Part shown: in pieces, positions 1 through 6,510 of the stretch
Layout of the letters: every line of letters starts with the position of its first letter
Position numbering within the stretch: the stretch's first letter is position 1
Origin: an uncultured Moraxellaceae bacterium
GTDB taxonomy: Bacteria > Pseudomonadota > Gammaproteobacteria > Pseudomonadales > Moraxellaceae
Length of the DNA stretch: 11,687 bases
NCBI GenBank assembly: GCA_937928295.1
Contig: CALEYY010000058.1
Location: 1-11,687 of the forward strand
Direction of reading: 5' to 3'
Notes under the pieces: generated by a model
The model's database searches: none
Told to the model about the DNA's origin: nothing
Seen by the model: only the letters and a program-made list of their open reading frames with translations
Program-made: the position numbers and the translations under genes

Positions 1-135
1 CCCGAAGAAGCTTCAGAGATTTGCACCCGCATGGTCATCGGCGGTCTGCTCACCACCTTGCCACCGGCGCTGGCCGCCGAATTCATCCACCACTTACCCA
101 CCCTACTTTCCACTCAGCGTGAGATTGCGTCATGA
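1..135 (+). CDS. 3' end of an unidentified protein (partial)
   Basis: An open frame enters from the left edge in frame 1 and ends at TGA (133-135), leaving 44 C-terminal residues. The end is helical-looking and hydrophobic (MVIGGLLTTLPPALAAEF), followed by a short polar tail ending REIAS. The TGA overlaps the ATG of the next gene in an ATGA, which suggests one operon with translational coupling and supports this being a real coding end. I do not recognise the family. The C-terminal helix of a TetR-type regulator is one guess, but no DNA-binding part lies in the window to test it. Confidence 0.6.
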   Translation, partial: PEEASEICTRMVIGGLLTTLPPALAAEFIHHLPTLLSTQREIAS

Positions 136-1718
136 ATGCACCGCTTAACACCACACGTAAAAGCACCTCCCTGCAAACCGAATCAGCCGTTCTGGAAGTC
201 GCCATCATCGGCGCCGGCTTTTCCGGCCTGGGCATGGGCATCCGCCTGAAAGAAGCCGGCATCACCAACTTCCGTATCTTCGAGAAAGGCGCGGATGTGG
301 GCGGCACCTGGCGCGACAACACCTACCCCGGCTGCGGCTGCGATGTGAAGTCGCAGCTCTATTCGTACTCGTTCGAGCCCTATGCCGACTGGTCGAATGT
401 GTATGCCAAGCAGGGCGAAATTCTCAGCTATATCCGTCACTGCGCGACCAAGTACGGCATGTACCCGTTCATGCAGTTCAATACCGCTGTGACTGGCGCG
501 CGTTTCGATGCCGACAGCGGTCTCTGGCAAGTCAGCTTGTCATCCGGCGAAAGCGTGCAGGCGCGCAATGTGGTGGCCGCACCGGGCCCGTTTGCCGACC
601 CGGCTGAGGTGAACTTCAAGGGTCGCGACAGCTTCCTCGGCGAGCAGGTGCATACCGCGCGCTGGAATCATGCGCTGGACCTGAAGGGTAAGCGCGTTGC
701 GCTGATCGGCACCGGCGCTACCGGCGTGCAAGTGGCGCCGGCCATCGCGGGTGAAGTGACGCACCTGAGCGTGTTCCAGCGCACCGCGAACTGGATCATG
801 CCGCGCCCGGATCGCGCCCTCAGCGACGCCGAAAAATCCAACTATCGCAACAATCCGGCGGCGATGAAGGCCACGCGCCTGGGCCAGTACTGGTTCAATG
901 AACTGACCGCGCCCTTCCTGATTTTGAAATACGACCTGCTGAAATCGCAGCCAGAAAGCATGAGCCGCAGCTATCTGCAGAAGAAGGTCAAAGACCCGGA
1001 GCTGCTGGCCAAGCTCACGCCCAACTTCAAGTTCGGCTGCAAGCGCGTGCTGGTGTCTAGCGACTGGTATCCGACCATGCAGCGCGACAATGTCAGCCTG
1101 ATCACCGACGGCATCGATTGCATAACGCCCACCGGTATTCGCACCACGGACGGCGTGGAGCATGCGGTGGATGTGATCATCTACGCCACCGGCTACACGG
1201 TACGCAGCGTCGGCGCACCGTTCGCGATTGAAGGTCTGAACGGCGCTCTGCTCAATGACAAATGGCGCGATGGCACCGAAGCCTTCAATGGCATCAACAC
1301 CGGCGGCTTCCCGAACCTGCACTTCCTCGTCGGCCCGTTCACCGGCCCCGGCCACACCTCGGTCATCGCCTATGCCGAAGCGCAGATCGACTATGTGATT
1401 CAGGGCATCCGCCTGCGCATGGCACGCGGCGACAAGTATGTGGTGGTGAAGGAAGAAGCCGAACAGCGCTTTGTGGAGATGATGGATCAGCGCAGCGACC
1501 ACACCGTGTGGAAGAGCGGCTGCTCAAGCTGGTACTTGAGCCCGAACGGCCGCAACAACACGCTGTATCCCGGCTTCAATGCCGAATACCGCGCACGCAT
1601 TGCGCGCTTCAATCCGGCCAACTACGCGTTCGTCGGGCAAGACGGCCAGGTCTCAGCCACCGGCCTGCGCGATCAGCTGCGTACCAGCGCGATGCTGCTG
1701 AAGAACGCGCGAATCTGA
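132..1718 (+). CDS. Flavin-containing monooxygenase, type I Baeyer-Villiger family
   Basis: This 528-residue protein is predicted to be a cytosolic FAD- and NADPH-dependent monooxygenase that inserts oxygen into ketones (giving esters or lactones) or oxidises other lipophilic substrates. Seen: an FAD Rossmann motif GAGFSG at residues 27-32; the BVMO motif GGTW...YPGxxxD at 57-71; the BVMO fingerprint FLGEQVHTARW at 168-178; an NADPH Rossmann motif GTGATG at 193-198; and ATGY at 352-355. CKR at 303-305 is placed like the conserved catalytic Arg of phenylacetone monooxygenase (alignment by motif only). The residue after the fingerprint Trp is Asn instead of the usual Pro or Asp. Length is normal for the family. 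The ATG at 132 overlaps the upstream stop and has a weak GTGAG at 119-123; the ATG at 136 is out of frame and closes quickly. The 3' end overlaps a convergent hydrolase gene by 46 bp. The family call is firm; the substrate is unknown. Confidence 0.93.
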   Translation: MNAPLNTTRKSTSLQTESAVLEVAIIGAGFSGLGMGIRLKEAGITNFRIFEKGADVGGTWRDNTYPGCGCDVKSQLYSYSFEPYADWSNVYAKQGEILSYIRHCATKYGMYPFMQFNTAVTGARFDADSGLWQVSLSSGESVQARNVVAAPGPFADPAEVNFKGRDSFLGEQVHTARWNHALDLKGKRVALIGTGATGVQVAPAIAGEVTHLSVFQRTANWIMPRPDRALSDAEKSNYRNNPAAMKATRLGQYWFNELTAPFLILKYDLLKSQPESMSRSYLQKKVKDPELLAKLTPNFKFGCKRVLVSSDWYPTMQRDNVSLITDGIDCITPTGIRTTDGVEHAVDVIIYATGYTVRSVGAPFAIEGLNGALLNDKWRDGTEAFNGINTGGFPNLHFLVGPFTGPGHTSVIAYAEAQIDYVIQGIRLRMARGDKYVVVKEEAEQRFVEMMDQRSDHTVWKSGCSSWYLSPNGRNNTLYPGFNAEYRARIARFNPANYAFVGQDGQVSATGLRDQLRTSAMLLKNARI

Positions 1719-2566
1719 GCGGCCACCTCAGCCGGCGACTCATCTAAATGCAGATGATGTTTGCCGGCCACGGTGACTTGGCGGAGATCGGCAAAAGCTT
1801 CCAGCCGCGCCTTGCCGGCGGCCTGCTCGAACGGCGCGCCATCCTGCCCGCGAATCAGCAGCACCGGCACGGTGATGGCGCGTATGCAGGCCAGCACCTG
1901 GGCCTCACTAAAGCGCATCAGCGAGTTCTGGCGCAGGCGCTTGTCGGTGAGCCAGTACAGCTCGCCGTCGGCGTTGCGCGCCAGGCTACGGCTGCACAGG
2001 ATGCGCGATGCCATCTCGCTGAGCGTGCCGGTGAGGCCGTTCATGCGCGCCTGCACGGCCTGTGCTTCGTCGGCAATCGGCTTGCGGCCCGGCCGGAAAT
2101 CGCGATAGCTGGCCAGCGCCAGTCGCGTCATGTCCACATAGCTGGACGGGTCGGCGGTGAGCGGCCCCAGCCCTTCGATCATCACCAGCGCCTGCACGCG
2201 CTCCGGCAGCAGGCCGGCGAGCATCATCTGAATGCCTGCGCCCAGCGAATGGCCGAGCAGGATCACTTTCTGCTGCGGGTACAGCGCGTCGAGCACAGCC
2301 AGCACATCATCGAAATAGTCGGCATTGTGGTAGCGGAATCCGGCCGGCCGGGGATCGCTGAGGCCGTGGCCGGGTAGATCCATGGCCACGAACGGATGCT
2401 CGGCGAGCAGCGGTGCCATGCGGTCGAAGGTCGCGGCATTGTCCATCCAGCCATGCAGCGCCACGATGGGGACACCACGTGCCTCGGCATGCCAGGTCTT
2501 GAACGCGATGCGGCCTCGGCCGAACGGCAGATCGATGTGCGACTCCACAGCCGGACCGACGCTCAT
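1673..2566 (-). CDS. Alpha/beta hydrolase (Serhl/epoxide-hydrolase-like)
   Basis: This is a 297-residue serine hydrolase with the alpha/beta fold, cytosolic because no signal peptide is seen. The order is typical: oxyanion motif HGWMDN at residues 38-43, DLPGHG at 63-68, nucleophile elbow GHSLGA at 105-110 (Ser107), a likely acid at Asp242 in RGQDG, and the catalytic His region KHHLHLDE near 269-276. The HGWMDNAATFD block resembles serine hydrolase-like (Serhl/kraken) proteins, so esterase activity is more likely than epoxide hydrolysis. Its ATG overlaps the stop of the preceding hydrolase gene by 4 bases, and an AAAAGG ribosome site lies 7 nt upstream of the ATG. It is the last gene of a three-gene operon. 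Its final 14 residues are encoded antisense to the monooxygenase 3' end. Cleavage of the monooxygenase's ester product is an attractive but unproven role. Confidence 0.9.
   Translation of the reverse strand: MSVGPAVESHIDLPFGRGRIAFKTWHAEARGVPIVALHGWMDNAATFDRMAPLLAEHPFVAMDLPGHGLSDPRPAGFRYHNADYFDDVLAVLDALYPQQKVILLGHSLGAGIQMMLAGLLPERVQALVMIEGLGPLTADPSSYVDMTRLALASYRDFRPGRKPIADEAQAVQARMNGLTGTLSEMASRILCSRSLARNADGELYWLTDKRLRQNSLMRFSEAQVLACIRAITVPVLLIRGQDGAPFEQAAGKARLEAFADLRQVTVAGKHHLHLDESPAEVAAQIRAFFSSIALVRS
1731..1768. other. Nested inverted repeat between the convergent genes
   Basis: Outer arms GCCGGC (1731-1736 and 1763-1768) enclose inner arms CATCT (1741-1745) and AGATG (1752-1756). The structure starts 12 bp after the monooxygenase stop and could form a bulged hairpin in that transcript. 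There is no T-run, so it is not a standard intrinsic terminator. It also lies inside the His-region codons of the convergent hydrolase, so the symmetry may be a by-product of coding sequence. Confidence 0.25.
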
Positions 2567-3405
2567 GCCGAGGCCTTTTCAGTCGCGGACAACATGGCCT
2601 GCACCTGCGCCATCACGGCTTCGGCTGTGCCTTGCGGATGCTCGAAGGGGAACATGTGACCGCCCGGAATGATCTGCAAGGGCACACGCTGGGCCTTGGC
2701 CAGCTTGTGCATGGTGCCGCGCTTGAGAAAGTCGCTGCTCTCCCCCGTGATGACCGCAACCGGGCATTTCAAGGGCTTGCGATAGCGCCAGGCATCCGAT
2801 GGCGTGTGGCGGAAGATCTCGACCTCCACGGCCGGGTCGTAGCGCAGATGCACGCCGTCGTCTTTCTGCACTAGGCCGTGCTCGAGATAGCCCTCAAAGC
2901 TGGCGTCGGTGAAGGGCTTGAACAGGCCCTTGTTTCGCAGGCTGTCGTGCACGGCCTGACGATCTGGCCAATGCGAGCGACGGCCCAGGCTGCGGCCGGC
3001 CGGCGTGACTTCATCAATGCGGCCGAGCAGCTTGTACAGCGCCACGCCAAAACCGGCCATCGGGTTGATGTAAGCCGGGTCGAGCAAAATCACGCCGCGA
3101 AACAGCTCAGGATATTTCGTGGCCGCGATCAGCGTGGCCATGCCGCCCAGCGAATGACCGACGCCGATGACCGGCTCGCCATCGGCCTGGCTGCGAATGG
3201 AGTCGGCCAGCTGCTCGCCCAAACCATGCCAGTTCGGCGCGATCGGATAGCGCGGGTCGTGCCCCAGCATGGGCACGCGAATGACGCGGGCATGCTCGCG
3301 CAGCTCGGCCAGAAACGGCACATAGCAGTCGCTGTGAAAGCCGTTGGCGTGGGCGAAATGCAGCAGGGGCTGCGCGTTTGAACTCGCTGCTGAAAAAGCC
3401 GTCAT
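2563..3405 (-). CDS. Alpha/beta hydrolase
   Basis: This is a 280-residue alpha/beta-fold hydrolase without a signal peptide. Visible motifs are FAHANGFH at residues 17-24 (oxyanion side), GHSLGG at 83-88 with nucleophile Ser85, a candidate acid in GESSD (221-225, Asp225 most likely), and GGHMFPFEHP at 248-257 with catalytic His250. The HANGFH opening and HMFPFEHP ending recall the lipase/esterase-like group often annotated simply as alpha/beta hydrolase; the substrate is not predictable. It differs clearly from the adjacent hydrolase, so this is not a recent tandem duplication. The ATG at 3405 overlaps the TGA of the M16C peptidase gene by 4 bases, and its own stop overlaps the next hydrolase start by 4 bases. 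That puts it in the middle of a translationally coupled operon. A GGAG sits about 11 nt upstream of the ATG. Confidence 0.9.
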   Translation of the reverse strand: MTAFSAASSNAQPLLHFAHANGFHSDCYVPFLAELREHARVIRVPMLGHDPRYPIAPNWHGLGEQLADSIRSQADGEPVIGVGHSLGGMATLIAATKYPELFRGVILLDPAYINPMAGFGVALYKLLGRIDEVTPAGRSLGRRSHWPDRQAVHDSLRNKGLFKPFTDASFEGYLEHGLVQKDDGVHLRYDPAVEVEIFRHTPSDAWRYRKPLKCPVAVITGESSDFLKRGTMHKLAKAQRVPLQIIPGGHMFPFEHPQGTAEAVMAQVQAMLSATEKASA

Positions 3406-6329
3406 AGCGTTTGTGTCTCCAGACCCAGACCTTCGGTAACGGCGCGCTGAGCGCTAGGCGCAACCACCGCCACGGAGGCTGCTGTCGGCTGCAAATAGGT
3501 GGTGGAAACCCGCTGCAAGTCGGCAATCGTGAGCGATAGCAAACGCTCGCGCAGCTGCTGCCGTTGCGCCACCGTGCGGCCATAAAGCTGATTGTGAAAC
3601 GCCTGGCGCGCCTCGCCCGACGGCGACAGCGGCTTGTCCATGTCGGCAAAAATGCCGAGCAAGGCCTCTTCCAGCTGATCCGGCTGATGCTTGCTGCTGT
3701 GCAGCCAATCCAGACTGGCATCGAAATCGGCCAGCGTCTCGGCCAGGCGCGGATCGCGATAAGAATAGAAACGGAAGGCGCAAGCATTGCCGTCGTAGGC
3801 TGCACCGCCACCATAAGCTCCGCCCTGCTCGCGGATGGCGCGGTGCAGGAAGCCGTTGCGCAGGAAGCTGCCCAGCGCCATCAGCGCCGGGGCGTCGGCA
3901 TGGCCGGCCGGCACCGCCGGGTAGACCTTGGCGCAGAACTGCACCTGCGTCTGCGTCAGCCAGGCCTCCTGCACACGGCCTTCCGCCGGTGTCCAGATCA
4001 TACTTTGGCTGTTGCCCGCCAGCGGGGCATCCGCCCATAGCGACGCCACTTCTGCCTGCACCGCGGCCAGCGCCTCGGCTTCGCTGATCAGCAGCAGCTG
4101 ACGCGGGCTTTGCAGCACCAGCGCGTGGATGCCGGCGAGCTCGGCCAGCAGCGCGTCGGTGGCTCCGGCCTGACTCTGCTGCTCGTGCAGCTGCTTGAAG
4201 AAACGAATGCCGGCCAGGCCGCTGTGACGCTGCTGGAACGCCGCCAGCGCACTGCAGCCGCGCGCAGCGGTGGCCATCGCCAAGGCATGTCCTTGACCGG
4301 TGATACTGCCTTCCCAGCGTGTTTTCATCTGCGCAACCAAGTCACGCACGCGCGCCGATTCGTCGAAACGCAAATTGAAGAAAGTGTCTTTCAAGAGCTG
4401 CTGAAACGCGCCCTGATGATGCACCAGCGCCTTGCCGTTGATGACCAGATGCGCCTGCGCCGACTGCTTGTCAGCCAGCGTGGTACGGCCAGACAGGCTC
4501 ATGCGCAGACCGCCGCTGACCGCCGACTGGCGCTGCTGAATGGCGCGATAATCCTGCGCGCCCACGCCGAGCTCGGAGAACAGCGAGGTGTACAGCGGCA
4601 GCAGCTGAGTCTGGCGTGCGTTCAGGTCGGGCAAGTCCACAATCAGCTGCTGATACAGCAAACCGTTGGTGCCCTGGGCGTAACGCGTCACCGGCAGCGC
4701 TGCCGGCTGACCGGCAAACAGCGTTTCCGGCTCGCCCGCCAGCGACTTCACCTTGGCCGGTACATCGGCCAGCGTCACTTTCGGCAGAATCGCAGCATCG
4801 TTTTCCTGCAGCTGGCGTGCGGCCAGCGCCTCGGCCTGCACTTTCAGCTGAGCCAGTTCATCGGCACTCAGGCGGCTGTGGATTTTCGCCAGATTGCTCG
4901 CCTCCAGCGCATCGCGGCGAGCCGCCAGTTCGGCATCCGGGCGCAAGGTCAGGCGGACGCGATGCGGGTTGTCGAGCAACAAGCGACGCACCAGACCCGG
5001 CACGAAATCCGCGTCCTGAATGGCTAGACGCAGATGCGCCAGCTCGGCCTCGATGTCCCAGACCGACAAGGGGTCAGCATCCTGCAAATACGGCGTGAGG
5101 CCGTTGAGCAGCAGCTGCAAACCATAGGGATAGCTGTCGCCGCCGATCTCGCGCTGGCTCAGCTCGAACTGATGCAGCACGGCTTCGACCTCGCTCAGCG
5201 GCACGCCCTGCTCGGCGACCTGCGTCAGTGTGTCCAGAATCAGCTGCTCGACCGCCGCCGCATGCTCCGGCTGCGAGCCTTCGATGCCGGCCGCGAAAGC
5301 CATCTCGCGATTGTTGTCATCGAGCCCGCTCAAGGCCGACGGCGACTCGCCCAGATCCGTGGTTTCCAGCACCTGCCGCAGCGGCGACGCCGAATTCTCC
5401 AGCAGCACGCCACTGAGCAGATGCGCCTCGAAACGCGCGCGGGCATCGGCCGCCGGGCCCAGCAGCCAGGCCAGCACATGATGCGTCTGCGGGCCGTCTT
5501 CCGATTCCGGCGCGTAGGCTTCTTCCACGCGCAACGGCGCCACATAGCGCTTCTCGTCGCGGCCATTCACCGGCTCGGCCACACCGGTGAAACGCGCCAG
5601 GGCCAAGTCCTCGAAACGGGTTTGCAGAGCCAGCGGCTGTGAGTCGCCAAAGGTCATAAAAACCGCGTTCGACGGGTGATAGTGCTTGCCGTGAAACGCC
5701 TTCAGCGCGTCGTGCGTGAGGTCAGGAATATGCGCCGGATCGCCGCCGGAGTTGTGGTGATAGGTGGTGGTCGGGAACAGGTACTTGTTCAGCGACTCAT
5801 TCAGGATGCTGTGCGCCGAACTCAGCGCGCCCTTCATCTCGTTGAACACCACGCCCTTGTAGACCAGCGCCTGACCATCCACGGATGGCTCGATGCGAAT
5901 GCCCTCTTGGGCGAAATCGAGCGGATGGATGTGCGGGAAAAACACCGCATCCAGATACACCTGCAAGAGATTGTCGAAATCCTGGCGGTTCTGGCTGGCA
6001 AACGGATAGGCCGTCCAGTCGCTGGCCGTGAAGGCATTCATGAAGGTGTTGAGCGAGCGCCGGATCATCAGAAAGAACGGATCGCGCACCGGGAAGCGTT
6101 CAGAGCCGCAGAGCACGGTGTGCTCAAGAATGTGCGCAACGCCGGTGGAATCCTCGGGCATGGTCTTGAACGCCACCAGAAACACATTCTCCGGGTTGTC
6201 TGTGGCCAAGTGCAGATGGCGCGCGCCGGTAACGCGGTGGCGGTACTCGCAGAGCGTGGCCTGCAAGGCCGGCAAGGCAACGGTGCGGATCGACTCGAAA
6301 CGGGGGTGGGCCGGATACAGCGCAGACAA
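3402..6329 (-). CDS. M16C zinc metallopeptidase (presequence-protease/insulinase family)
   Basis: This is a 975-residue inverzincin peptidase of the PreP/M16C type, which degrades unfolded peptides in a closed chamber. The inverted zinc motif HILEH lies at residues 66-70 (His66, Glu69, His70), and the third ligand is Glu164 in NEMKGALSS, 94 residues on, close to the spacing in plant PreP. YHHNSGGDP follows, and the C-terminal half has GGAYGGG (from about 836), the substrate-binding block of the family. Full M16C length suggests all four domains. No signal peptide is seen, so it is probably cytosolic. Start choice: the frame stays open up to an ATG at 6443, but GAGGAG at 6336-6341 lies 6 nt before TTG 6329-6327, and a good promoter (6378-6406) lies inside the longer version. 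The TTG product begins MSALYPAHPRFE, which fits a family N-terminus. It is first gene of the operon, with two alpha/beta hydrolases downstream through ATGA overlaps. Confidence 0.92.
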   Translation of the reverse strand: MSALYPAHPRFESIRTVALPALQATLCEYRHRVTGARHLHLATDNPENVFLVAFKTMPEDSTGVAHILEHTVLCGSERFPVRDPFFLMIRRSLNTFMNAFTASDWTAYPFASQNRQDFDNLLQVYLDAVFFPHIHPLDFAQEGIRIEPSVDGQALVYKGVVFNEMKGALSSAHSILNESLNKYLFPTTTYHHNSGGDPAHIPDLTHDALKAFHGKHYHPSNAVFMTFGDSQPLALQTRFEDLALARFTGVAEPVNGRDEKRYVAPLRVEEAYAPESEDGPQTHHVLAWLLGPAADARARFEAHLLSGVLLENSASPLRQVLETTDLGESPSALSGLDDNNREMAFAAGIEGSQPEHAAAVEQLILDTLTQVAEQGVPLSEVEAVLHQFELSQREIGGDSYPYGLQLLLNGLTPYLQDADPLSVWDIEAELAHLRLAIQDADFVPGLVRRLLLDNPHRVRLTLRPDAELAARRDALEASNLAKIHSRLSADELAQLKVQAEALAARQLQENDAAILPKVTLADVPAKVKSLAGEPETLFAGQPAALPVTRYAQGTNGLLYQQLIVDLPDLNARQTQLLPLYTSLFSELGVGAQDYRAIQQRQSAVSGGLRMSLSGRTTLADKQSAQAHLVINGKALVHHQGAFQQLLKDTFFNLRFDESARVRDLVAQMKTRWEGSITGQGHALAMATAARGCSALAAFQQRHSGLAGIRFFKQLHEQQSQAGATDALLAELAGIHALVLQSPRQLLLISEAEALAAVQAEVASLWADAPLAGNSQSMIWTPAEGRVQEAWLTQTQVQFCAKVYPAVPAGHADAPALMALGSFLRNGFLHRAIREQGGAYGGGAAYDGNACAFRFYSYRDPRLAETLADFDASLDWLHSSKHQPDQLEEALLGIFADMDKPLSPSGEARQAFHNQLYGRTVAQRQQLRERLLSLTIADLQRVSTTYLQPTAASVAVVAPSAQRAVTEGLGLETQTL

Positions 6330-6335
6330 GACATT

Positions 6336-6341
6336 CTCCTC
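6336..6341 (-). promoter_or_regulatory. Ribosome binding site that decides the TTG start
   Basis: GAGGAG read on the - strand, followed by a 6-nt spacer (AATGTC) and then TTG. The ATG inside the spacer is in another frame. The strength and spacing are the main reason for placing the peptidase start at 6329 rather than at 6443. Confidence 0.65.
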
Positions 6342-6377
6342 AAAGGGTCGCGTGGTCAGGCCAACACGAATGTCTTG

Positions 6378-6406
6378 ATTATGGGGACGACCGCGCCGTT
6401 TTCCAA
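6378..6406 (-). promoter_or_regulatory. Sigma-70-like promoter of the peptidase-hydrolase operon
   Basis: On the - strand, TTGGAA (6406-6401) and CATAAT (6383-6378) are separated by 17 bp. The -10 matches consensus at 5 of 6 positions and the -35 at 4 of 6. A start near 6371 would give a leader of about 42 nt that contains the GAGGAG ribosome site and leads to the TTG start. This is a prediction by eye. Confidence 0.55.
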
Positions 6407-6428
6407 ACCCGACAAACTGCTCATCGGC

Positions 6429-6456
6429 TAGACAAGCGGTCACGGCATGCTACAGT
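6429..6456 (+). promoter_or_regulatory. Extended -10 promoter of the patatin gene
   Basis: TAGACA (6429-6434, 5 of 6 to the -35 consensus), a 16-bp spacer and TACAGT (6451-6456, 4 of 6), with TGC just before the -10, giving an extended -10. A start near 6463 would leave a leader of about 48 nt. It stands back to back with the - strand promoter, with 22 bp between the two -35 boxes. Confidence 0.45.
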
Positions 6457-6510
6457 CGCTGCCTTGATTCAACTTGGCTGCGTAATGGCGGCCAGCAGGA
6501 AGTGGGCGAT

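Noticed and set aside
540..1502. Long antisense frame (320 codons) across the monooxygenase
   Set aside because: It is rich in Ala, Arg, His and Gln, has no recognisable motif, and lies opposite a gene with complete family motifs; long antisense frames are expected in GC-rich coding DNA.
1673..3405. Tandem duplication of the two alpha/beta hydrolases
   Set aside because: They share only the fold motifs (GHSLG); the rest, including the oxyanion and His regions, differs clearly.
4110..5027. Plus-strand frame of 305 codons inside the peptidase gene
   Set aside because: Arg/Gln/Leu-rich with no domain, and opposite a continuous M16C coding region.
6464..6488. TTGATT (6464-6469) with TAATGG (6483-6488) as the patatin promoter
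   Set aside because: The spacer is only 13 bp; the TAGACA-16-TACAGT pair with an extended -10 is better.
6502..6510. GTG at 6502 as the patatin start
   Set aside because: The GTG overlaps the AGGAAG ribosome site; the ATG at 6511 has correct 8-nt spacing.
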